Assembly (NCBI GenBank): GCA_026391455.1
Contig: JAPLEH010000008.1
Coordinates: forward strand, 57,227-121,226
Source of the DNA: Bacteroidota bacterium
GTDB lineage: Bacteria; Bacteroidota; Bacteroidia; Chitinophagales; Chitinophagaceae
Length of the DNA stretch: 64,000 bases
Direction: 5' to 3'
How positions within the stretch are numbered: the stretch's first letter is position 1; every line of letters starts with the position of its first letter. Both the position numbers and the translations under genes were made by a program. Positions 50,717-59,208 of this stretch are shown piece by piece. Below the pieces are notes generated by a model. It was not told where the DNA came from, did no database searches, and saw nothing but the letters and a program-made list of their open reading frames with translations.

Positions 50717-51676
50717 TCACTTCGGCAACTTACAATAAACCAATTTCGTTTCTTGCACATTATCAGGTTTATTTTTATTATCATTAATTATTAATAAACC
50801 CTCTTCAAAAGCAATTATTCCCTCCCAATTAAACGGGCAGTCATTTATACATAGCTGCCCCAATTCCAACATTCTATTATTTACAATATCTATCCTTACA
50901 ATAACAGAACGGCAATAATCCTTTTTATAATAGCGACTACTAATACCATACATAATTTCAGGCTTACCGGAAACACAATAAACATCTGAAAGCCTGTCCT
51001 CAACAGATTCATTCAATAAATTCAGGCTGGCTTTTTTAAAACCTGAATCAATTATATAATAAGGCTGCCTTCCTAAGTTATCCCTATCCTCAAAAAAGGC
51101 GTAAAGCTTTTTCTCACGATCTGAATATGCAAGACTTTCAAAGCCAGAATTATTTCCAATAGTGTCTTTTGTACCAAACACGTTTCTGCTTATATCAAGC
51201 AAACCATTCATTATTACTACTTTATCTGAATTATTACTCGTATCAATCACGCCTTTTGCTATTCTGCAATATTTAGCCCCTACCTCGCCTTTCACTTCAA
51301 TTGACAGATAAATTTCATCCCCAACAACTGTCACAGCTTCTATACCATCATATCCCAAAATATTACTTACATACCTTTTAAATGAGTCCAAATCAAATCG
51401 CATAGTAGAAAATGTAAGTTTTGAAGCACCCGATTTGATATTAGCCGCTATTTCATTTTCCGGAATGAGAAAAATTTCAAGTGGCTTGGTTATATCTTTC
51501 AAAGCTGGTATTAATAGGATATTACCATTCCATCTGGCAAGAGAAGAAAATTCGAAGGGCTTTTGTGATGAACGGATTGCTTGAGGAAGGGAAATCTCCT
51601 GTGTAATTATTTTACTCTGCGATTTTATCGCAGAAATATCCACAAGAATATATATAAATAATATCAATGCTTTCAT
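50717..51676 (-). CDS. Secreted beta-propeller-like protein, unknown function
   Basis: 319 residues, with a hydrophobic N-terminus (KALILFIYILVDISAIKS) likely to be a signal peptide. Repeats such as FSSLARWNGNILLIPALKD, GIEAVTVVGDEIYLSIEVKG, GFESLAYSDREKKLYAFFED and WEGIIAFEEGLLIINDN recall the 'esterase-like activity of phytase' beta-propeller. Cysteine pair CINDC is present. It is the last gene of a five-gene minus-strand cluster, 15 bases after the preceding stop. Family call tentative. Confidence 0.6.
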   Translation of the reverse strand: MKALILFIYILVDISAIKSQSKIITQEISLPQAIRSSQKPFEFSSLARWNGNILLIPALKDITKPLEIFLIPENEIAANIKSGASKLTFSTMRFDLDSFKRYVSNILGYDGIEAVTVVGDEIYLSIEVKGEVGAKYCRIAKGVIDTSNNSDKVVIMNGLLDISRNVFGTKDTIGNNSGFESLAYSDREKKLYAFFEDRDNLGRQPYYIIDSGFKKASLNLLNESVEDRLSDVYCVSGKPEIMYGISSRYYKKDYCRSVIVRIDIVNNRMLELGQLCINDCPFNWEGIIAFEEGLLIINDNKNKPDNVQETKLVYCKLPK

Positions 51677-51691
51677 AATAAAAATTTAGTA

Positions 51692-52888
51692 TTAAAACAA
51701 AGTATGAACTCTTCTCCTGGTTACCTTAGGTGATGGGGGCGTGCCATTGTCTGCAGCAGAGGCTATAGAACTCCTGCCTGAATTCAATTCAAGGGTTTTT
51801 CTGATCCCAATGGTAAGTATTGAGGTATTCGTAAACCCAGGATAACTCTTTTTAGACAATAAACTTCTCCATTCAAAATACACGTAGTTTGTAACCGTCT
51901 CCTCTTTTCCTTTTAATCCGAATTGCCCTATTGCAGTAATATAACTTATATCTGTTGCCTCTTTAGAAAATATTTTTTTGAAGTTTTGTTTGGAGTTTGA
52001 AGTCATATTGTGCCAGCCCTGTGTAACCTGCACACCAAGCAGAAAAACTTTATCATATTTGAAAGTTAAGCCCGCCCGGATATTATGCTGAACTACTGTG
52101 AAACTTGAATCCTGCAGATTGGGCAAAAACTTTACCCCGAATCCAATAGGCATTAAGCTTAAAGTAGCTTTCTTCATATGATAATTCAGGTAACTGTTAA
52201 AAACAAAACCCGCCCGTCCATAAAGCATCATTGCTGGAATAAAGGAAACAGAGTCTTTTGTATCTATTTCAGAACCCAGATATGGGTTTACATCTAATTG
52301 AAAAGATCCATATCCTGGCTCTGTTTTACCGGCGATAGTAACAACACTGCCAAGGTTTACCACTGGAGTCAGGTTCTTTAAAAACTTATTATTGCCGATA
52401 AGATTTGCACTGGTTAAAGCTCCTATGTATGGCTCAAATTCTTCACTACTATTATTACCGGTTGGGGTTGGGGCCGGAGGAGTAGTTGGGGTACTTGGTA
52501 TTGGTGCAGCAGCTGATTTTTTTATCCCAAAGTCAATTGTTGCTTTATCAGCACCAGAAATCTGGATCAGATAGGATGTGGCCCCAGCCTCAATGAGGGT
52601 TTCTAAAGAATAGGATAATATTCCGCCCGATAATATTGGCTGTGGCACTATGCTGCCATCTTTCACGTTAACAACTACTATTTGAGATAAGTCTGACTCT
52701 TCCACATCACTGATATTTATCTTAGCCTTGGTTTTCCAGTTTTGATCAGCCAGATCAATAGGGTGCTTGTCTGCCCCCTCTTTAAGCTTATCTTTGGACG
52801 ATTTCAGATCTCTTAGTGAAATATTTTGACTTTGCGCTGCAATCGTAAAAACAGCTATGCAAAACATCAGCATAATTAATTTTCTCAT
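51692..52888 (-). CDS. Outer-membrane-type protein of the SLATT-trypsin cluster
   Basis: 398 residues with a signal peptide (LIMLMFCIAVFTIAAQSQ). Residues ~45-125 look like a beta-sandwich, then a Pro/Thr linker (PIPSTPTTPPAPTPTGNN), then ~220 residues of amphipathic strands (GRAGFVFNSYLNYHMKKATL, AGLTFKYDKVFLLGVQVTQG) suggesting a barrel. The start is four bases after the stop of the SLATT-trypsin gene, so translation is probably coupled. I do not recognise the family; it could be the surface partner of the cluster. Confidence 0.6.
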   Translation of the reverse strand: MRKLIMLMFCIAVFTIAAQSQNISLRDLKSSKDKLKEGADKHPIDLADQNWKTKAKINISDVEESDLSQIVVVNVKDGSIVPQPILSGGILSYSLETLIEAGATSYLIQISGADKATIDFGIKKSAAAPIPSTPTTPPAPTPTGNNSSEEFEPYIGALTSANLIGNNKFLKNLTPVVNLGSVVTIAGKTEPGYGSFQLDVNPYLGSEIDTKDSVSFIPAMMLYGRAGFVFNSYLNYHMKKATLSLMPIGFGVKFLPNLQDSSFTVVQHNIRAGLTFKYDKVFLLGVQVTQGWHNMTSNSKQNFKKIFSKEATDISYITAIGQFGLKGKEETVTNYVYFEWRSLLSKKSYPGFTNTSILTIGIRKTLELNSGRSSIASAADNGTPPSPKVTRRRVHTLF

Positions 52889-52892
52889 TGTA

Positions 52893-54545
52893 TTAAGGGT
52901 TTAGAGTTACTTGAAAATGGTTAAGTAATCGGTTTATGGGTACAATATAGGCTAGCCCTTCCTCAGTTGCAGTAGCAAATAATATCCCTATTATTTTACT
53001 ATCATGATCTACAACTGGGCATCCGGAATCGCCGCCATTAGCTGGCAGTTTCGCACATATCATATTCTGCATAAACATTGTTGTCAAGACTCCCTTGATT
53101 AAATACGAAACATCAATATTTACTTTTGCGTGCAAGACAACACCCGCCATCACCCCTGATGTCCTGCCAACTGCTGAAATAGCCAGAGGCAAATCAATTT
53201 CATCCATGGTAATATCTCTTGGGCCATTGATTGAAATTCCCAAACTGCAAAGCCTTGCATGAAAAGGAGTAAATTCCTTATGCAGGATTGCTATTGCTCC
53301 ATCAATTTCTGTATTTAAAATTCCCTGTGTTACAGTACCAAGTGCTTTTCTACGGGAAGGATCCGGCTCATCTTGTGATGATGGAGATTCAATAACAGCA
53401 CTACCATTTGACTTCGAAAGATCAAATTCTTTTAGCCCTATTGCAATTTCTGGTTGGCAAAAAACATGGTAACAACTCATTATATGCTCCTTTCCGTTCT
53501 TAAAGACCTTTAGTCCGATAGTGCCAGTACGGTTATTTACAACCACCCTGCTAACAGAACAACCGGGTCTTTTGTCAGCTGCATTATCACATAACAATGC
53601 GGGAAATGAAGAAGCCATCACCTTACCACCCAGGCTTATAACATCAGTTGGTAACTGATGTCCCTTGAATTCAATCTGTAGTGGTATTGGTTTAAAATCA
53701 GATACTCCTTTTTCTAATTTCTTTTCTACATAGAAAACAAGGCACCGAATTTTCATTCGATTACCATCCCTGACTTTTCTTCCAAGGCCTACCCCGCTTA
53801 CATTATATTCTTCTTTCCATTTCCCGGCGTTCTCTCGTATGGCTTCTGCAAATATCTCTTCAGGAATCTCATCCGTACTGCTTAAAATATTGTCATTGGC
53901 AGTACCACTCGTTTCCTGAAGGCGCTTATCCAGCATCGCTTTCAACTCTTCCGATTTCAGCTTCAGTTCCCTGCTCAGCTCACTCATACTTTGTATATTC
54001 TCTTTCGCCCAAAGCACCGTTTCAGCTTTAGCAGTAGCTTCAAAACCGCTACGGAAAGTTGATATTGTGTCAACCAGCAAGCAAAAACTTTCTTTGGTCA
54101 GTGGTACATTTTTCATCAGTTGAATTTGCCATTTCTCCACAAACTGATTGCGCAGATTCTCCAGATCCATCCCTGTTAGTACAAACCGTATCCAGCTAGA
54201 CGAAAACCCGTAAAACCGATCCAATATCATAAACCCTGCGCCAGTAGCAGCCATTATGTAGCCCACATATAAAAAAGTCAATTGCCAATCCTTATTCGTT
54301 GAGCTCATGTAAGGCATCAGCGTACTAAGTATCATCAACACAATCGCCAATATTCGTAAGATCCTCGCCCATCCACCTTTTCTTCTGCGGTACTTTCTGT
54401 ACCAGGCAATGGTGTCATCGGCAATCTTAAGTGAACTGGCATATAACTCCTGAATTTTACTTAACGCCTCCTTCGGATCCCACACAGAAAGGGGACTATA
54501 ATTATGCAGTTTATCCGGAACATCTATATGTGACCCATTATTCAT
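52893..54545 (-). CDS. SLATT-like 2TM domain fused to a trypsin-like serine peptidase
   Basis: 550 residues. N-terminal ~20-170 fits the SLATT domain: a helix (DTIAWYRKYRRRKGG), two membrane helices (~61-82 and ~90-110) and a helical tail (MDLENLRNQFVEKWQIQLMK). After a coiled-coil segment (~180-210) comes a domain with CLVFYVEKKLEKG (~250-305) and a trypsin-like peptidase: His360 (HIMSCYHVF), Asp415 (TEIDGAIAIL) and Ser507 (NGGDSGCPVV), so the triad is complete. SLATT is known as a membrane effector module in nucleotide-sensing conflict systems; fusion to a protease suggests a protease-activated pore, which is inference. It lies in the middle of a five-gene cluster. Confidence 0.82.
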   Translation of the reverse strand: MNNGSHIDVPDKLHNYSPLSVWDPKEALSKIQELYASSLKIADDTIAWYRKYRRRKGGWARILRILAIVLMILSTLMPYMSSTNKDWQLTFLYVGYIMAATGAGFMILDRFYGFSSSWIRFVLTGMDLENLRNQFVEKWQIQLMKNVPLTKESFCLLVDTISTFRSGFEATAKAETVLWAKENIQSMSELSRELKLKSEELKAMLDKRLQETSGTANDNILSSTDEIPEEIFAEAIRENAGKWKEEYNVSGVGLGRKVRDGNRMKIRCLVFYVEKKLEKGVSDFKPIPLQIEFKGHQLPTDVISLGGKVMASSFPALLCDNAADKRPGCSVSRVVVNNRTGTIGLKVFKNGKEHIMSCYHVFCQPEIAIGLKEFDLSKSNGSAVIESPSSQDEPDPSRRKALGTVTQGILNTEIDGAIAILHKEFTPFHARLCSLGISINGPRDITMDEIDLPLAISAVGRTSGVMAGVVLHAKVNIDVSYLIKGVLTTMFMQNMICAKLPANGGDSGCPVVDHDSKIIGILFATATEEGLAYIVPINRLLNHFQVTLNP

Positions 54546-54690
54546 ATGCTTTAATTAATTTTTACAATTATTATGCTTCAAATTTCATGCTCCGGCACCT
54601 ATTGATAACATTGATGCAAATTCCAATTCAAATCGGGAATACTAAAAACATGTTGTTTTATTGAAAGTGGCATACTATTAGAAACCCAAC

Positions 54691-55221
54691 CTACTCCTCT
54701 TCATGCCACGCAATCAAATAAGATCCCCCTGTAAGCTGATCGAGCACTTCGGTAATCATAGCAGAGTTTACCGCAAAGCAACCTTCTGAGCGACCAGCCC
54801 TGCCAGTACCTTCGTAATTGGGCACTACATATTCCGCTGCATGTATCACAACATCCCTGTCTCTGGCATTTGAATTGGCAGACTCCAAGCCATCTATACG
54901 CAGCGATCGCCCATGATTTCCATGATACTCTTCAGCAGTCTTATAAATGCCCAGGCTGGAGCAGTTTGAACCATTTTCATTCGAAAAATGAGTGGCAAAC
55001 TTCTCACCTGATTTTTTCCCATGCGCTACCAGGTATTCCCTAACATCCCCTTCCCGCAAATCAAAAATGAATAACCGATTTTCCGAACTGGGTTTGTTAA
55101 AATCCACCACTGCCCAGTAATTGGCTTTACTGTCAGAAGCAAAATTGAAAAGGCGGGCCAATGCATCCCGTTGCCCGATGTTGGCGGCCAATGCAAGGGC
55201 AAATTCCATACGCTCAGTCAT
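54691..55221 (-). CDS. YkuD_2-type L,D-transpeptidase-like protein
   Basis: 176 residues without a signal peptide. The C-terminal part has VVIHAAEYVVPNYEGTGRAG and RSEGCFAV; His127 and Cys148 match the catalytic pair of the YkuD_2 (murein L,D-transpeptidase catalytic domain) family, where GRSxGCpAv is the signature. The FIFDLREGDV and GIYKTAEEYHGNHG blocks also fit. Established members are mostly secreted; the lack of a leader here means it acts in the cytoplasm, is exported by another route, or has a different role. It lies between the PG-binding protein and the SLATT-trypsin gene. Confidence 0.8.
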   Translation of the reverse strand: MTERMEFALALAANIGQRDALARLFNFASDSKANYWAVVDFNKPSSENRLFIFDLREGDVREYLVAHGKKSGEKFATHFSNENGSNCSSLGIYKTAEEYHGNHGRSLRIDGLESANSNARDRDVVIHAAEYVVPNYEGTGRAGRSEGCFAVNSAMITEVLDQLTGGSYLIAWHEEE

Positions 55222-55253
55222 AACTTAATTTTAAAGTGTTTAATAATTCTATC

Positions 55254-56309
55254 CTAGGGTGTATTAGGATTATTCGCGTCCAAATATGATTCCACCGATC
55301 TCAGTAATACTTCCATTTCCTTTTTTATTTCAACCCCTTTTTCGGTATTGCCCTTTTGCCGTATTGGGCCCCAATGATTACAATCATACCGTAAGGCTAC
55401 CGCCGCCAATTCCACGGTGAAAGCCGGACATTGTTTCGAAAATTGCTGAAACAACTCTCCCTCACCTGAACCAAAATTGTCCGCATCCTCCGGCTTACAT
55501 ACCGCACCTTTCGAGAAAAAACCGATATAGCCGTCCGGGTTTTGTTTATATGATGTATATATAGATGAAAGTAAATTCTTGAATGGAGTACTGGCTGGAT
55601 ACAAAATATCATAACTGATCTGAAACAACCCGGCTTCGGAATTCTCTGGTTTGGGAGTAACAATTTCATCAGAATCACCCCATCCGGTCAGTTTGCCGCG
55701 ATCCCAACCGCAACAATGCCGGCCCGTACTCTCCATAATTGCGAGCCCGAACATTAACACAAAAAGTTTACGCAGCATGTCCCGTGGTGCAGAGGCATTC
55801 ATACCGTTATTCTCCAGTACATCCCGATATTTATATAAGGCATCCTTTTTTTCATCTGCTACCAATGCTTTTACCATCTCCTTCACTACCTTATCATTCG
55901 CTTTCAGACGGCGGTAAAAATTAGCATACGAAAGTACCATACCATAATAAAATCCGTGTGGTGCTCCTCCCCTGTTACTCCAAACCGTTCTGCATATTCC
56001 CGACCGATCCACAATGGTTGTCAATGCCAGTTTGGGATCGGCAGCGTAGCCAGTTTCCAGCACCAGTTGAAGGGCGCTCAGGGTGGCAGCATCCAGCATT
56101 CCAGTGTCAGGAATTCCCTGTTGCTGTTGAAATTCCCTGATGGCATTCCGGGTCTTTTTCCCAAAATCCCCATCTATGCCACCGGTATTATATCCCATAC
56201 TTTGGAGCAGAGACTGAAGTGTTTCAACATGAATCCCTTTATCGCCGAACGCAGGTATAGTATAGATTTTAGTACTCATTTCTTTAACAAAATCACTCTG
56301 CCAGTTCAT
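55254..56309 (-). CDS. Peptidoglycan-binding protein with a lysozyme-like C-terminal domain
   Basis: 351 residues from ATG 56309; an in-frame ATG at 56279 (MSTKIYTIPAFGDKG) would start just before the domain. Residues ~22-80 are a PG_binding_1 domain (GIHVETLQSLLQSMGYNTGG, GDFGKKTRNAIREFQ). The C-terminal part (~180-345) contains LAIMESTGRHCCGWD and, 30 residues on, NSEAGLFQISYDIL; an early Glu (E193) followed by an AGLFQ block recalls the lysozyme/SLT fold. No signal peptide. It would be the first gene of the cluster, 32 bases before the YkuD_2-like gene. The lysozyme assignment is by pattern only. Confidence 0.72.
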   Translation of the reverse strand: MNWQSDFVKEMSTKIYTIPAFGDKGIHVETLQSLLQSMGYNTGGIDGDFGKKTRNAIREFQQQQGIPDTGMLDAATLSALQLVLETGYAADPKLALTTIVDRSGICRTVWSNRGGAPHGFYYGMVLSYANFYRRLKANDKVVKEMVKALVADEKKDALYKYRDVLENNGMNASAPRDMLRKLFVLMFGLAIMESTGRHCCGWDRGKLTGWGDSDEIVTPKPENSEAGLFQISYDILYPASTPFKNLLSSIYTSYKQNPDGYIGFFSKGAVCKPEDADNFGSGEGELFQQFSKQCPAFTVELAAVALRYDCNHWGPIRQKGNTEKGVEIKKEMEVLLRSVESYLDANNPNTP

Positions 56310-56523
56310 TATTAAACTGGATTACAGACATTTCGAATTGTCTGTATAAAGCCAAAATTTCAGTACCGAGAAAAAAGAAAGCAGAACGATTTTAAACGAA
56401 GTAAAGACAGGCCGGAATGATTAGGGCGGGTATATTGACCGGAATTAATAGGGTGTTTTCACGGTTTCCGGAGAAAATATGCTGATAGAAAAATATTCGG
56501 GAAATGGTTGCAGTATATTCTCT

Positions 56524-58290
56524 TCAGGAATGCCCCTCCCCTCCTAATACAGCATTTTTAAAAGAAAAAAAACGTTCTTCCTCTACCATCCCCAGGGCCA
56601 CGGGAGTAAGAAAAGGCAATAAGGGTGTAGCCATACCCCTTTCTTCCCGGTAGGTGGGAAAGCGTTCAGAAAAATAGTATGTGAGATAAGCATAGTACGC
56701 ATCACTGCAGGGAGAGATAAACAAGGGCGCTGCGTTCTCCCCTTCCGTATACCTGATACAGATAAATCCAAAAAAGGTATTGTGGTGCAACACTAGAAAA
56801 TGATCGTAACGCACATCCTGCTTATCTGCCAGAAATTGTTCTGCAAGGTATACAATTGAAATATCATTCAAATGAAGATAGCCGCTGAGTTGTGCATTCA
56901 GGTAGTCTCCCCAGGTGTCGCTCCATTGCTCAAAACCATACGCACTGAAAGCTGCAACCGCAAGGGTTTGTGTTTCTTCTGGCAACTCGTGCAGCCTTGT
57001 ATCCAGAGCGGATGGTGATGCAAACGGAATGATGGAAACATGGCGGCCCTCTTCTGTATCTTCCACCTTGCGGGTAAACGTGATCACATCTCCCATACCG
57101 CGCAGCAACTGCCTGTCTGCTTCGCTGAGCCCGGGGTATTGCTCTTCAAGTATATGAAGTGGCCGGACCCATACAATAAAATAAGCCAATCCTGCTGCTG
57201 ACGTGTAAAGCCCATTCCACAACTGGTCTCCTATGTCTTCCGGCAATACGACCTTGCTGAAAACAGGCAGCCGCGTAAACAGCACGTCTTCCGATTCAAA
57301 CTGCAGCATAAGCAGCCGCACATGATCATTTTTATCGGGCACAAAGTAAGTATACTTAGTACCGGAATCAGGCCGGTATATCTCGTAAATACCCGACACC
57401 AGCCGTTGGTTATAGGCAAGATGCGAATCGGCAATGAAGGATTCAAGGCCGTAAGAGGAAAACACAAGGGCGAATTCCTTTTGTAAAAATTCATTCAGCT
57501 TTGTGAATATCAACACAGCTTCTTCAATATCGTATTCATGTACACCGGAATAATTCACTGCACCGTTCACCACAAATTCATTCTGCAGGGTGGTAGCCAG
57601 AAAATGATCCAGCAGGGCTTTCAGTTTTTCTGGCGGAAAATGCTGCTCCAGCAATTCCCGCCTCTTGTCGGGAAAATCTTTTTCATCAATAGCACCTATC
57701 CAGTTGCTAGTTATATTTTCTTCTGCATGCAGTGCAATGCCTTTGCTCTGAAAGCAAAAATTGATAAAGGAAAGCAGTACCCAGCCTTTTAGCTGTAGTG
57801 TGGGGATTGATGCCACAATAGCGTCGGCCTTTTCGAAATATTCCAGGTATTCGGGATTATCGCTGAGGATATGTGTGGTAATGAATCCGGCCCCCTCATC
57901 GGCAAAGAGGGTGTACAGCGAATTCCAGGTGGCATACATTTCATGCGAGTAGTAACAACGGTCCACCAACTCACCCAGCACTTCTTCAGCTACGGTACGC
58001 AGGTCTTTCCGCTCTTTACATAGGTAGGCGGTAGCCATCAGCACGGCGCCATATACAGACGTAATGTTGAGCTGATCGTGTGCATACTCATGCAGCGACA
58101 CCATCGTATCATACTGAAGGTGTGCCGCATAAGCCGCTTCATCATTTTTATCTCCTTCAAAAGTTGCATTGTTTTTGGGCATCAGCACCCAGCCCATAAA
58201 ATTATTCGCTCCGGCGCTCTCGTTCCCGCCGTATAACAATAGGTGGCGTAGGTCGTTTTGTTGAATGAAGGGATGTTTGTCAGCTGCCAT
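56524..58290 (-). CDS. Unrecognised 588-residue protein with an HEXXH motif
   Basis: No signal peptide. H67-E-Y-A-H71-D72 in MVSLHEYAHDQLN matches the HExxH zinc-peptidase motif; YGAVLMATAYL follows. The rest is helical and ends in LTPVALGMVEEERFFSFKNAV. No other known domain is visible. It lies 214 bases upstream of the peptidoglycan cluster on the same strand and could belong to it. One HExxH can occur by chance in an alpha-rich protein, so peptidase activity is a suggestion only. Confidence 0.6.
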   Translation of the reverse strand: MAADKHPFIQQNDLRHLLLYGGNESAGANNFMGWVLMPKNNATFEGDKNDEAAYAAHLQYDTMVSLHEYAHDQLNITSVYGAVLMATAYLCKERKDLRTVAEEVLGELVDRCYYSHEMYATWNSLYTLFADEGAGFITTHILSDNPEYLEYFEKADAIVASIPTLQLKGWVLLSFINFCFQSKGIALHAEENITSNWIGAIDEKDFPDKRRELLEQHFPPEKLKALLDHFLATTLQNEFVVNGAVNYSGVHEYDIEEAVLIFTKLNEFLQKEFALVFSSYGLESFIADSHLAYNQRLVSGIYEIYRPDSGTKYTYFVPDKNDHVRLLMLQFESEDVLFTRLPVFSKVVLPEDIGDQLWNGLYTSAAGLAYFIVWVRPLHILEEQYPGLSEADRQLLRGMGDVITFTRKVEDTEEGRHVSIIPFASPSALDTRLHELPEETQTLAVAAFSAYGFEQWSDTWGDYLNAQLSGYLHLNDISIVYLAEQFLADKQDVRYDHFLVLHHNTFFGFICIRYTEGENAAPLFISPCSDAYYAYLTYYFSERFPTYREERGMATPLLPFLTPVALGMVEEERFFSFKNAVLGGEGHS

Positions 58291-58399
58291 TTACTAGTAT
58301 AAATTTATAACATAACAAGGAGACAACCGTACTTCTATTACTAAACACCTTCCTGATGCAAGAATCACAAATTCTAAATAAAATCTTTACCGATAAAAA

Positions 58400-58615
58400 A
58401 AATATCGGTGGTTTCGGCTTCGCTCAACCACCGGAGGGGATTTCGTTACGGTGGTTTCGGCTGCGCTCAACCACCGCATGAGATCATTCTCCGTTAATAA
58501 AATGTTTCCCTCGCTGCCTGAGTGGTGCCTGAGCGAAGTCGAAGGCAGCCGAAGGCAGCGTCAAAAACACTCCTCGCTGCCCGCTGTCTGAGCGAAGTCG
58601 AAGACAGCGCAATTT
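58400..58615. repeat. Modular hairpin (REP-like) repeats
   Basis: Inverted repeats with constant core TTCGRCTNCGCTCA and variable arms: GGTGG…CCACC at 58409-58434 and 58451-58475, and CTGCC…GGCAG types at 58515-58610. No gene is seen in 58291-58618. Confidence 0.8.
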
Positions 58616-58618
58616 CAC

Positions 58619-58975
58619 CTACCCCCTCTCTCCCTTAAAATTCTTAAAATGCGAATTATTCTTACACTCCGCCAGCTTATGTAAATCCTGCAATTGGCCA
58701 TTTATCAGCGCTTCTTTCTTTTTCCGGCTCCACCCCTGCACCTGTTTCTCTCGATAAAATGCTTCGTCTAATCGATCAAACGCTTCGCTATACACCAGTT
58801 TTACGGGCAATCGTTTACGGGTGTGATTAGCCCCCAGCCCCTGCTGGTGTTGCATGATGCGCAATTCGAGATTGTTTGTACTTCCTGTATAATAACTGCC
58901 ATCTGCACATTCCAAAATATACATCCATCCTTTCACAAAATTTTTTTTATAGGGTTTAGAATTGGGTTGTCTCAT
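58619..58975 (-). CDS. GIY-YIG nuclease-superfamily protein
   Basis: 118 residues from the ATG at 58975 (MRQPNSKPYKKNFVKG); a slightly longer frame has no ATG. The UvrC/YhbQ-like GIY-YIG fold is clear: WMYILECADGSYYTGSTNNL, RIMQHQQGLGANHTRKRLPV, and the Glu in AFYREKQVQGWSRKKKEALI. Single-domain proteins of this type are abundant in Bacteroidota; the role is unknown (DNA processing or mobile). The start codon lies in a region with long A/T runs. The 3' end is within the hairpin-repeat block. Confidence 0.88.
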   Translation of the reverse strand: MRQPNSKPYKKNFVKGWMYILECADGSYYTGSTNNLELRIMQHQQGLGANHTRKRLPVKLVYSEAFDRLDEAFYREKQVQGWSRKKKEALINGQLQDLHKLAECKNNSHFKNFKGERG

Positions 58976-59129
58976 TGCTGATGAATTAAACAAACCCAGC
59001 TAAGCTGGCAAATTACGAAATAAGGCTTTTTATATATAAGAATTTTTAAAAACCCAACTCTTAATTATGTTTATTCTTGTTCCGTTACTTACGAAAACAA
59101 TAGTAATTAATAACTATTAGCTATTCACT

Positions 59130-59147
59130 TCCCGATAACTATCGGGA
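59130..59147. repeat. 18-bp palindrome TCCCGAT-AACT-ATCGGGA
   Basis: Perfect 7-bp arms. The arm TCCCGAT…ATCGGGA equals that of the palindrome in the anticodon arm of tRNA-Arg-like copy 5. Confidence 0.8.
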
Positions 59148-59157
59148 CACCCTCCAC

Positions 59158-59188
59158 AAAAAAAGTCACCCATTGCTGGATGACTCTC
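59158..59188 (-). terminator. Terminator after the duplicated-domain membrane protein
   Basis: Minus strand: AGAGTCATCCAGCAATGGGTGACTTTTTTT, a GTCATCCA/TGGGTGAC stem with a T-run. Nearly the same hairpin follows every copy of the tRNA-Cys array at 61.1-61.65 kb. Confidence 0.85.
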
Positions 59189-59208
59189 CAATATCACTTG
59201 AAGTAAGG

